Assembly: GCF_017948485.1 (NCBI RefSeq)
Contig: NZ_JAFFSX010000037.1
Location: 1-64,000, forward strand
Direction of reading: 5' to 3'
DNA length: 64,000 nucleotides
Origin: Streptomyces sp. GESEQ-35
GTDB lineage: Bacteria > Actinomycetota > Actinomycetes > Streptomycetales > Streptomycetaceae
Numbering within the stretch: position 1 is the stretch's first letter; each line of letters begins with the position of its first letter. The translations under genes were made by a program, and so were the position numbers. Positions 52,465 through 59,915 of this stretch are shown here, in pieces. The notes beneath the pieces were generated by a model. The model did no database searches. It was not told the origin of the DNA and worked only from the letters and a program-made list of their open reading frames with translations.

Positions 52465-53741
52465 GCGGGGACTCCCAGTTGGCGACTGAAGCGGTGCAGT
52501 TCCGGCAGCGTACGGCGGCGGTCTCGGGCGGCCATGTCAGCGACCAGCTCGCGGACGGCCGGGCGACGGATGTCCTGGGCCGCGCAGCTCTCGGCGATGC
52601 GCAGGGCCTGGTAGCCGTCGGCGAGTCGGCCCTGCTGGCTGTAGGCGCGACCTGCCTCGATCCACAGGGCGGCGCGGCGCTCGGGGACGGGGATGTGGCG
52701 GCGCATGAGCGGGCGTGCGGTGTCCAGGGCGACGCCCGCGTTGCCGAAGACGACTGCCGCGCTGAGCCCGTGCAAGGCAACGTTGGTCGGGCTGAAGTTG
52801 GCCCAGGCGTCTGGGCTGTCGAGCGCCACGTAGCGGGCGACTTCCTTCGCCTCGGTGAGGAAGTCCTGGGTGGCGGAGCGGTCGCCGCCGCTGCTGGCGG
52901 CCGTGACCCCGCGCAGGAGCAGCAGGCCGAGTGCGGCCAGGTACCTCGGGGAGCGCTGGTCGTACGAGCCCGTGAGCTGATCAGCGGTGTGGCGGACGAG
53001 GGTGACGGCCTGAGCGGTGTGGCTGTCACGGGCCAAGGCGTGGGCGTGCACACGAACGCTGGAGGCGAGGACGACGGGATCGCCGGAGCGTTCGGCCTCG
53101 GCCATGGCACGTCCGACCGCGAGCCAGGCGTTGCCCTGGTCACTCTGTTTGAGCAAGAGGCTGGCCGAGGTCTGGTACGTCGTGGCGAGAAGCCCGGACA
53201 GGTCGCTCGAGCCCGGATCTTCGCTGATGGCCTGCCTCAGCTGCCCGATCAGGACGGGCAGCGTGCCCTCCAGCTGTGTGTAGTCGCAGGTGCAGAAGAG
53301 GCGTCGCACGCCCGCGACTTGATCGCGCAGGTTCTGCAGATCCGGCACCGGTTCGGCGGTCACACGGGCTGCTCCGGGCAGCAGGGACTGGACCAGGTCC
53401 TGGTGGGCGGTGTCGGGGACGGTGGGGGCCGCGAGCGCGGCGATGCCGGCGGCGAGAAGGGTACGGCGGCGCATGTCCTCTGTCTCGGGGTCGGAGGGGC
53501 TGATGTCCGAAGCGGCGGCGAGGCCGAGGTGATGCGGCGGGATCGCCAGAACCTGGGCGACCTCGCGCAGCACGCGGACGTCTTCGGTACCCCTGCCGCC
53601 TTCCAGGCGACTCACCTTGGACTGGTGATAGCCCAGGGCTGAGGCCACGTCCGCCTGTGAGCGTCGCTGTAATACGCGTGCCTGACGGATCACTTCACCG
53701 ATCCGTCTCGCCTCGCCTTGCGCGTCGGCCATCTGTGCCAC
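52461..53741 (-). CDS. XRE regulator with TPR-like C-terminal domain
   Basis: A 426-residue regulator. The HTH (about residues 13-70) reads RRSQADVASALGYHQSKVSRLEGGRG. A Thr-Ala-rich linker RRRTLLAAGIAALAAP resembles a signal sequence but is typical of this regulator group. The remaining 300 residues are helical repeats (TPR-like). The GTG at 53739-53741 has GGAGGAG upstream. It shares a 167-bp divergent control region with the ATPase-MurA operon and is the obvious candidate to regulate it. Confidence 0.82.
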   Translation of the reverse strand: MAQMADAQGEARRIGEVIRQARVLQRRSQADVASALGYHQSKVSRLEGGRGTEDVRVLREVAQVLAIPPHHLGLAAASDISPSDPETEDMRRRTLLAAGIAALAAPTVPDTAHQDLVQSLLPGAARVTAEPVPDLQNLRDQVAGVRRLFCTCDYTQLEGTLPVLIGQLRQAISEDPGSSDLSGLLATTYQTSASLLLKQSDQGNAWLAVGRAMAEAERSGDPVVLASSVRVHAHALARDSHTAQAVTLVRHTADQLTGSYDQRSPRYLAALGLLLLRGVTAASSGGDRSATQDFLTEAKEVARYVALDSPDAWANFSPTNVALHGLSAAVVFGNAGVALDTARPLMRRHIPVPERRAALWIEAGRAYSQQGRLADGYQALRIAESCAAQDIRRPAVRELVADMAARDRRRTLPELHRFSRQLGVPA

Positions 53742-53806
53742 GGCTCCTCCTGCCGTCGCCGATCCTGCCTGCTCAACCGAGCGTAATGGACTGGCAGTTC
53801 ACCGTG

Positions 53807-53832
53807 ATGCAGCTCCTGCATAGGTCATGCAG
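53807..53832. promoter_or_regulatory. ATGCAG operator cluster
   Basis: ATGCAG-ctc-CTGCAT is followed 5 bases later by another ATGCAG. It gives overlapping inverted and direct hexamers centred between the divergent XRE and ATPase genes. Likely regulator binding site. Confidence 0.55.
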
Positions 53833-53908
53833 GACCGGCACACGTTCTGGTTCGAGGGACCCGTGGGGCGGTTGCGTGGAGTGGCCGAACCGATCCAGGA
53901 GGCCGCTC

Positions 53909-54343
53909 ATGGAAGCGCACCACATCCGGATTTCCGTCTCCGGTACGCCTGCCGGCGCCGCGTCCGCGCGCCAGCGGATCGCGGAGGAGATACGGGGCTG
54001 GAGTGCCGCTCTCGGAGCCGAACTCCTGGAAGCAGCCGAGGTGGTGGCCTCGGAACTGATCACGAATGCGGTACGGCACGCACACGAAGGCCCGATCTCG
54101 GCCGACGCCGACCTGAACGACAAGGCGCTACGCATCGCCGTGACCGACACCAGCTCCGACGTCCCCGAAGTCGGCCTGCCGGATGCGGACGCGGAAGACG
54201 GACGCGGCCTGTTCCTCGTCGCCGCGCTCGCGGACCGCCACGGGTACGACCCACTGCCGTCCGGAAAGCGCTGCTGGGCCGAGTTCGACTCCAGTACCCC
54301 GTCCGGACTTGCCACAACACACCTGCCTCAGCAGAGGAGTTGA
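53909..54343 (+). CDS. GHKL ATP-binding regulatory protein
   Basis: A 144-residue histidine-kinase-type ATPase domain. N-box is EVVASELITNAVRHAH, G1 is IAVTDTSSDVPEV and G2 is AEDGRGLFLVAALADRHGY. This is the RsbW-like HATPase_c_2 group, normally anti-sigma or signalling proteins. ATG 53909 has AGGAGGCCGCTC upstream. First gene of the operon; the next gene starts 3 bases after its stop. Role likely regulatory; a partner is not visible here. Confidence 0.82.
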   Translation: MEAHHIRISVSGTPAGAASARQRIAEEIRGWSAALGAELLEAAEVVASELITNAVRHAHEGPISADADLNDKALRIAVTDTSSDVPEVGLPDADAEDGRGLFLVAALADRHGYDPLPSGKRCWAEFDSSTPSGLATTHLPQQRS

Positions 54344-54346
54344 CTG

Positions 54347-55666
54347 TTGACAGCCGTACGAATTCCTCCCATCGCCGCAGAAGTGGTCGCCGTGCGTCCG
54401 AGCGTCCCGCTCGCCGGAGCCGTGACCGTGGACGGATCGAAGAACGCGGCCCTGCCCCTGATCGCCGCCGCCGCGGCCATGCACCGGCCGGTGCGCCTGA
54501 GCAACGTCCCGGCGAACACCGATGTCGAGACGATGCTCACGCTTCTCCAGCTGGCCGGCTGGCACACCGCCCGGCCTGTCAGCGATCCGCACACCACGGT
54601 GATCCTGCCGAGTGACAAGCCGCAGCCGGATCCCGTTCCCGAGGTCGCGGCCCGCATCCGGGCCTCGTACTACCTGGTCCCTGCGCTGCTCGGCGCCTAC
54701 GGACGGGCCCGCTTGCCCTGGCCTGGCGGGTGCGCCATCGGGGAACGCGGGATGGAGCAGCACTTCAAGGTGTACGAGCGCTTCGGTGACCGCACGACCG
54801 TCGACGACCACGGCTACCTCGTCGAGGTGGCCACGGTCGGACGCGGGACGGTCTCGATCATGCTGCCCTTCCGGTCCCGCGGAGCGACCATCGCCTCTCT
54901 CCTGCGCGCGGTCGTCGCCGGACGGCCGCTGCGTCTGGGGCAACCGAATCTTTCGCCTGAAGTGCTCAGTGTCGTGGAGGCGTTGGAGATCGCCGGGTGG
55001 GAGTGCCGGGTCAGCGAAACCGTCCTCGCGCTCCATCCGCCCCGGTCCGCATCCGGCGAGGCCCTCGCGTGGACGGTGCCCGGCGACAAGATCGAGGCAG
55101 GCACCCTGGCCTGCGCCGTCGCAGTGAGCGGCGGCAACGCCCACATCCTTGGAGTGCTCAACGACCACATCGCTCCCTTGGTCGCCGCACTGCGCTGGCT
55201 CGGCGTACCCGCCGACGTAGAGGACGGCGCCCTCACCATCCAGGCCCAGGACGCCCAGCCCACCGGCCGACCGCTGCGCGCCATCGCCTCCCTCTCCCCC
55301 GGCGGCCTGGACGCGGACTTCGAGCCCCCGCTGATGGCCCTGGCCCTCACCCTTCCCGGCACTCACCTGTTCGCCGACGACATCAACCCCGGCCGCCACG
55401 GCAACCTGCTGCCCCAGCTCGTGCGCCTCGGCGCCACGATCGACGAGCTGTCACCCACGCAATGCCGCTTCGCCGGGCCCCAGCAGCTCACCGGTGCCGG
55501 AGTGGAGGCCACCGACATCCGCACGGGCTCCGCCCTGCTCATCGCGGGCCTCACCGCTCAGGGGGTCACCACCCTCGGCGGCCTCGAACAGCTCCGGCGT
55601 GGGCACGCCGACCTGCCCGTCAAGCTGCACGCGCTGGGCGCCGACATCTGCGAGGTGATCCCGTGA
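54347..55666 (+). CDS. MurA-like enolpyruvyl transferase
   Basis: A 439-residue EPSP-synthase-fold enzyme starting at TTG 54347 (AGAGGAGTTGACTG upstream). MurA hallmarks are VDGSKNAALPLIAAAA (Lys and Asn of the active site), ARIRASYYLVPALLG (Arg), LPWPGGCAIGERGMEQH (the loop Cys equivalent to Cys115), and TGSALLIAGLTAQGVT before LRRGHADLP. All key residues of enolpyruvyl transfer are present. Divergence from housekeeping MurA, the cargo setting and the nucleotide-enzyme neighbours suggest another acceptor, perhaps a nucleotide, as for the NikO-type enzymes of nucleoside antibiotics. A fosfomycin-target bypass copy is an alternative. Confidence 0.82.
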   Translation: MTAVRIPPIAAEVVAVRPSVPLAGAVTVDGSKNAALPLIAAAAAMHRPVRLSNVPANTDVETMLTLLQLAGWHTARPVSDPHTTVILPSDKPQPDPVPEVAARIRASYYLVPALLGAYGRARLPWPGGCAIGERGMEQHFKVYERFGDRTTVDDHGYLVEVATVGRGTVSIMLPFRSRGATIASLLRAVVAGRPLRLGQPNLSPEVLSVVEALEIAGWECRVSETVLALHPPRSASGEALAWTVPGDKIEAGTLACAVAVSGGNAHILGVLNDHIAPLVAALRWLGVPADVEDGALTIQAQDAQPTGRPLRAIASLSPGGLDADFEPPLMALALTLPGTHLFADDINPGRHGNLLPQLVRLGATIDELSPTQCRFAGPQQLTGAGVEATDIRTGSALLIAGLTAQGVTTLGGLEQLRRGHADLPVKLHALGADICEVIP

Positions 55667-56886
55667 GCCGACAGCTCCGGCAGATCGTCGCGACGACCGA
55701 TGTCCACTCCGCCTTCGACGCAGCGGCCCCGATGCTCGCCTACCTCCACGCCGCCAAGCCCGAGAGCCTGATCGTGGACTGCGGAGACTTCTTCGAGGGC
55801 AGCGGCTTCTACCGCCTCGGCAAGGGGCACATCGAGCTCGCCGTCCTCACCACCATGTACGACGTGCTCGCACCAGGGAATCACGGCTGGTCTCACTACT
55901 TCGAGCCGCAGCTGCACCGGATGACGGTGTGCGCGAACACGACCGACGCCAGTGGAAGCCCGCTCTTCGACCGCCTCCGCGTCCAGGAAATCGGCTGGCG
56001 ACGGGTCGGCATCACGGCAGTGATGGCCCCGCAGGCATTCAACGCGATCCCCGCCGACCAGCGTGCCGGCCACCGCGTCATCGATCCCACCCAGGCCCTG
56101 CGCGAAGTGATGCTGGAGCACCACCACCGCGTGGACGCCTGGATGGTGCTGTCTCACTCCGGCTTCGAGGAGGACCTGAAGCTGGCCGCCGCCTGCCCGT
56201 TCGTCGACGTCATCTTCGCCGGGCACTGCCACAGCGACAGCCTCGGTCCCGTGCCCGTCGGCGACACCCTCGTGGTCAAGGGACGCGAACTCGGCGTCGG
56301 GTACGCAGCCGCAGAACCCGTCGGCAGCGGCTGGGCCGCCCGCACCTGCGTCTTCCCCAACGCCACTGCCGTTCCCAGCGAACTCACCGCGCTGCGGGAA
56401 GAGATCTCGACCATCCAACAGCAGTTGAGCAGCCCCCTCGGAATGGTGCACGGGGCTTACCGCAACAACCCCCTGAACCGCCGCCGCCTGCTCGAAGAGA
56501 TCGCCGATCGACTGCATACCGGCCTCGGCGCCGACGCGGTCGTCCTCAACGAGACGGCCCTGCGCACCGTTCAGCTCGGCACCGTCCTCACCCTCGGCGA
56601 CCTGTTGGCCATCGAGCCGTTCGACAACCAACTCGTGCACGCCTTTCTCCCCGAGGAGCACGACCAGACCCAAGACCAGCTGCTCGGTCACTTGACCCAG
56701 CTCGTCGGTCCTCTCGTCGTCGCCCCTGATCCATTGCCGGCGGAGATTCGCACCGTGCTGACCACCGACTACCTGGCCAACACCTTCTTCGGTGGACGAA
56801 CTCACCAGGCAGGCATGCGACTTGGCCAGGCCGCTCACCACGTCCTGACCTCTCCACTCACCCACTCCCCAGCTCAGCGACCCTGA
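55663..56886 (+). CDS. 5'-nucleotidase-like metallophosphatase
   Basis: A 407-residue two-domain phosphatase. Metal motifs are ATTDVHSAFD, IVDCGDFFEGSG, LAPGNHGWSHY, MVLSHSGFEEDL and IFAGHCHSDS. The C-terminal domain has ADAVVLNETALRTVQLGTVL and AIEPFDNQLVHAFL, the nucleoside-binding part of 5'-nucleotidases. The usual DLHG is DVHS. There is no signal peptide, so unlike periplasmic UshA-type enzymes it should act in the cytoplasm. Starts in GTGA overlapping the MurA-like stop. Expected to dephosphorylate a nucleotide-linked pathway intermediate. Confidence 0.85.
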   Translation: MSRQLRQIVATTDVHSAFDAAAPMLAYLHAAKPESLIVDCGDFFEGSGFYRLGKGHIELAVLTTMYDVLAPGNHGWSHYFEPQLHRMTVCANTTDASGSPLFDRLRVQEIGWRRVGITAVMAPQAFNAIPADQRAGHRVIDPTQALREVMLEHHHRVDAWMVLSHSGFEEDLKLAAACPFVDVIFAGHCHSDSLGPVPVGDTLVVKGRELGVGYAAAEPVGSGWAARTCVFPNATAVPSELTALREEISTIQQQLSSPLGMVHGAYRNNPLNRRRLLEEIADRLHTGLGADAVVLNETALRTVQLGTVLTLGDLLAIEPFDNQLVHAFLPEEHDQTQDQLLGHLTQLVGPLVVAPDPLPAEIRTVLTTDYLANTFFGGRTHQAGMRLGQAAHHVLTSPLTHSPAQRP

Positions 56887-56901
56887 CGAAGGAGCCGAGC
56901 A

Positions 56902-57441
56902 ATGATCCTCACCGGACCTGAGATCAAAGCTGCCGTGACCGACGGCCGCTTACGCATCACGCCCTTCGCCCAGGACCAGACCAACCCAAACAGCTACAAC
57001 GTCCGGCTCGGCCCCACACTGCTGACGTACGCCACAAAGGTCATCGACGCGCACCGCCCCAACCCGACGCGCTCGATCCTGATCGGCGAGGACGGTTACG
57101 TGCTCCAGCCCGGCGAGCTGTACCTCGGCCACACCGTCGAGGAGGTCGGCTCGGACGTCTTCGTCCCCTTGCTCTTCGGCCGCTCCTCGGTCGGCCGCCT
57201 CGGTCTGTTCGTCGAGATCACGGCGCCGATCGGCGACATCGGGTTCCACGGCCAGTGGACGTTGATGCTCTCGCCCATCCGGCCGCTGCGGGTCTACGCC
57301 AGCATGAAGATTGGGCAGGTCATGTTCTTCGTCTCCACCGGTGACGTCGACCTGTACCGCGGCAAGTACCAGGGCGCCGCCGGCCCGCAGCCCTCCGGCT
57401 ACTGGCGGGACACGGCACGCATCCAGGCGGTCGCCTCATGA
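56902..57441 (+). CDS. dCTP-deaminase-like protein 1, catalytic Glu missing
   Basis: A 179-residue trimeric-dUTPase-fold protein. It keeps the phosphate/base motif GRSSVGRLGL (residues 93-102) and the Asp in the APIGDIGFHG loop (Asp112). At the position of the catalytic Glu in the family's TLE motif it has WTLMLS (Met122). It should therefore bind nucleotide but not deaminate on its own. Start ATG 56902 has AAGGAGCCGAGCA upstream; the stop overlaps the next start (ATGA). It is about 40% similar to its neighbour by eye, with an identical MILTGP start, so the two arose by duplication. Confidence 0.85.
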   Translation: MILTGPEIKAAVTDGRLRITPFAQDQTNPNSYNVRLGPTLLTYATKVIDAHRPNPTRSILIGEDGYVLQPGELYLGHTVEEVGSDVFVPLLFGRSSVGRLGLFVEITAPIGDIGFHGQWTLMLSPIRPLRVYASMKIGQVMFFVSTGDVDLYRGKYQGAAGPQPSGYWRDTARIQAVAS

Positions 57442-57974
57442 TCCTCACCGGCCCCGCCATCGCCGCCGCCGTCAGCAGGGGCGAGATCACCATCGCCCCC
57501 TTCGACCCCGCACGCCTCTCCCCCAACGCCTACGACTGGCGCCTCGGCGACACCATCCGCGTCTGCACCGGTGACCTCGACGCCGCCTCCCCTACTGCGT
57601 TCACCGAACACCCCATCCCAGCATCGGGGTTGATCCTGAAACCCGGAGTGCTCTATCTCGGCGTCACGCTGGAGAAGACGGGCTCGGAAACGTACGCCCA
57701 GCTAATCAACGGTGACCGCACCATCGGCGCCCTCGGCATCTGGGTCCACGTCTCCGCTCCACTCGGCCACCAGGGCCACGCGATCCGCTGGACCTTGGAG
57801 ATCCGCGTCGCCAAACCCGCCCGCGTGTATCCGGGAATGACCTTCGGCAAGCTCGCCTTCCTCACCACCCTCGGCACCCCGGCCAGCTACCAACAGCAGC
57901 GCGCCAAGTACGCGGCCACGAACGGCATCGACATCTCCCGCCTGTACGAAGAGATCCCTCAAGGAGCGCTGTGA
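57438..57974 (+). CDS. dCTP-deaminase-like protein 2, RSSxxR motif missing
   Basis: A 178-residue paralogue of the preceding protein. It keeps the catalytic Glu (Glu121 in RWTLEIRV). The RSSxxR element is DRTIGA (residues 93-98), and the loop Asp is His (His111). It is the mirror image of protein 1 in motif loss. In trimeric dCTP deaminases each active site is built from two subunits, so a mixed trimer of the two paralogues might rebuild a full site. Coupled upstream (ATGA) and downstream (GTGA), which favours stoichiometric production. Confidence 0.83.
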   Translation: MILTGPAIAAAVSRGEITIAPFDPARLSPNAYDWRLGDTIRVCTGDLDAASPTAFTEHPIPASGLILKPGVLYLGVTLEKTGSETYAQLINGDRTIGALGIWVHVSAPLGHQGHAIRWTLEIRVAKPARVYPGMTFGKLAFLTTLGTPASYQQQRAKYAATNGIDISRLYEEIPQGAL

Positions 57975-59095
57975 GTACCGTCGTAGGCCCAGCCGCGGGC
58001 CCACTGGCCGCCACCTTCCTCGACCTCCCGGCAGGGAGCCCCGGCGGCAGCGTCGAACTCTTCCTCGACCTCTACACGGGCGATCAACCCCTCATCCCCG
58101 CACGGGCCTTCATGCTGGCCCCCGCCACCGGCCCCAGACCTCGACTCCCGGCCGGGCTCGACCTGCTGGCGGTGCCCGGGAAGTGCCTCAACGGTGCCCG
58201 CTTCGGCCGTTACGTCGCCGCCCTGCGCCAGGCCCTGGTGACCTCGATCGATCCGGCGGACATCGGCGTACTGCACCTACAACACCTCACGTTCGGCGCC
58301 ACGCCCGCGCTCATCCGGGCGCTTCCGAAACACCCGAGAATCGTGCTGGTCCACGGCACCGACCTGCTGTTCGCCGAAACCCACCGCGACCAACACCAGG
58401 TCCTCCGCGAGACAGCGAGGGCCGCCGACGCCATCGTGGTCCCCACCACCGCGATGGCCGACCACCTGCTCAAACTCACCCCACAGGCCGACCGCCGCAA
58501 GATCGTCCACATCCCCTGGGGCATCCCCGACCACCTGCTCACCAGTCCACCGCCCCGGCCGACCCGCGCCTCGCCCAGCCACCTGCGACTGCTGTACGCG
58601 GGGCGGCTGACCGCCGAGAAGGGGGTCGAGCAACTGGTCACCGCCCTCGCCCCCGTGCCAGGAGTCGAGCTGAGCATTGCCGCTCCCCGAGCCCAGTTCC
58701 ACGCGTTGGCCCCACTACTTCAACGGGCTGGGGCTCGGGCCCGGTATCTCGGCTGGCTCCGCCGTCCACAGTTGTGGAAAGCCTTCGCCGAGCACGACGT
58801 GCTGGCCCTGCCGTCCACGACGCTCGAAGCGATGGCCCTGGTCGCGCTAGAGGCCCAAGCCTGCGGCCTGCCGGTCCTGTACCAGCCCGTGCCCGGACTC
58901 ACCGAGGTCCTCGCCGCGTCTGGTGTAGCCACCGACTTCGCCCACTCCGCCGCGCTCGCCCGCGACCTGGATCGGCTGCGCACCGCGCCGGGCCTGCTGC
59001 CCGCGCTCCGGCAGGCGGGCTACGCGAACGCCGCCCGCTATCCCCTCTCAGCGACCGCCAAGACCTTGAACAAACTCGGACGCCAACTCGCCTGA
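57971..59095 (+). CDS. GT4-family glycosyltransferase
   Basis: A 374-residue GT-B glycosyltransferase. The N-terminal domain has DLPAGSPGGSVELFLDL and VLVHGTDLLFAETH. The C-terminal nucleotide-sugar domain has LLYAGRLTAEKGVEQLVTAL and the E-x7-E motif TLEAMALVALEAQACGLPVLY. No membrane segment. The GTG start overlaps the stop of dCTP-deaminase-like protein 2. Last gene of the tight operon; it presumably glycosylates the operon product. Donor and acceptor are unknown. Confidence 0.88.
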   Translation: MSTVVGPAAGPLAATFLDLPAGSPGGSVELFLDLYTGDQPLIPARAFMLAPATGPRPRLPAGLDLLAVPGKCLNGARFGRYVAALRQALVTSIDPADIGVLHLQHLTFGATPALIRALPKHPRIVLVHGTDLLFAETHRDQHQVLRETARAADAIVVPTTAMADHLLKLTPQADRRKIVHIPWGIPDHLLTSPPPRPTRASPSHLRLLYAGRLTAEKGVEQLVTALAPVPGVELSIAAPRAQFHALAPLLQRAGARARYLGWLRRPQLWKAFAEHDVLALPSTTLEAMALVALEAQACGLPVLYQPVPGLTEVLAASGVATDFAHSAALARDLDRLRTAPGLLPALRQAGYANAARYPLSATAKTLNKLGRQLA

Positions 59096-59173
59096 GACGA
59101 GCAGTAAGTTGCCCACATGAACGCACTCCTGCGATCCACGCAGTCAGAGGGCAGCACATAGGGGGAGAAAGGC

Positions 59174-59791
59174 GTGAAGAACCGGTTCGCGGGCGGCTGT
59201 GGGATGTGCTCCGTGTGGGTGTCGGCGGGCGGCGGATATCTCGTCAAGGGCCTCGACGAAGGCTGGGAGGTCCGTTGCCCGACCTGCCAGCACATCGACG
59301 AGCTCGCCGAGACCGACGACTTCGACCCGGACAACATCGCGCTGCCGACAACGCCGCCTCCTGGCAGCGAGACCACCGTCGCCCTACGCGTCCTGGCACT
59401 GACCCGTGCCTGCTGGTCGTGCGGCAAGGGCACCGTGTGCCTGATCGGGCTGTACCCGCAGCGGCCTGCCCGCGGCTACGTCGGCCTGTTCACCACGGAC
59501 AACTCCACCACCATGGCGCTGATTCAGCGCCTGCTCCAGCAGCATGGTCATGGGAGCCTCGCCGCGACCATCAAGAGCCGGTACAGCAGGACGATGCGCA
59601 AGAGGCAGCTGTCCAACGGCTGTGCCCACTGCGACGCGCTGCAGGGCAATTTCCCTGTGCATGAGGAGGCTGACCGCCGCGTCGCCTCGGGCGGTGTGAA
59701 CGGACTGGACACGCTTCTGGTCGCCGCCTGCCCGGTACTGGAATGGCAGGCCGTCATCCATGACAACGGCGGCGGTGTGATGGCCATCTGA
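59174..59791 (+). CDS. Cys-rich putative zinc protein, unknown function
   Basis: A 205-residue protein from GTG 59174 (GGGGGAGAAAGGC upstream). It has four CxxC knuckles: CGMC (9-12), CPTC (about 35-38), CWSC (about 80-83) and CAHC (about 151-154). These probably form two zinc ribbons. Between them are LIGLYPQRPARGYVGLFTTDN and ATIKSRYSRTMRKRQLSNG. I do not recognise the family. It follows the GT4 gene by 78 bp on the same strand and may be co-expressed. Confidence 0.65.
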   Translation: MKNRFAGGCGMCSVWVSAGGGYLVKGLDEGWEVRCPTCQHIDELAETDDFDPDNIALPTTPPPGSETTVALRVLALTRACWSCGKGTVCLIGLYPQRPARGYVGLFTTDNSTTMALIQRLLQQHGHGSLAATIKSRYSRTMRKRQLSNGCAHCDALQGNFPVHEEADRRVASGGVNGLDTLLVAACPVLEWQAVIHDNGGGVMAI

Positions 59792-59915
59792 GGCCACCGG
59801 GCCCGACGAGACCTCCAGCACCGGCAGAGTCGAATCCCCGACAGGTCACTGCGCGGACCGGCCCGTCCACGTCACTACGCTGGCTGACGGGATGCCCACG
59901 GCGAACAGGGAGACC

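Noticed and set aside
56902..57974. Simple dCTP-depleting phage-defence deaminase
   Set aside because: Neither paralogue has a full catalytic motif set alone, and the linked MurA-like and GT4 genes point to a pathway. Not excluded for a heteromer.
59827..59841. T-arm-like sequence gagtcgaatccccga, considered as an attR or tRNA remnant
   Set aside because: It does not match the tRNA-Pro 3' end, and no tRNA cloverleaf can be built around it.
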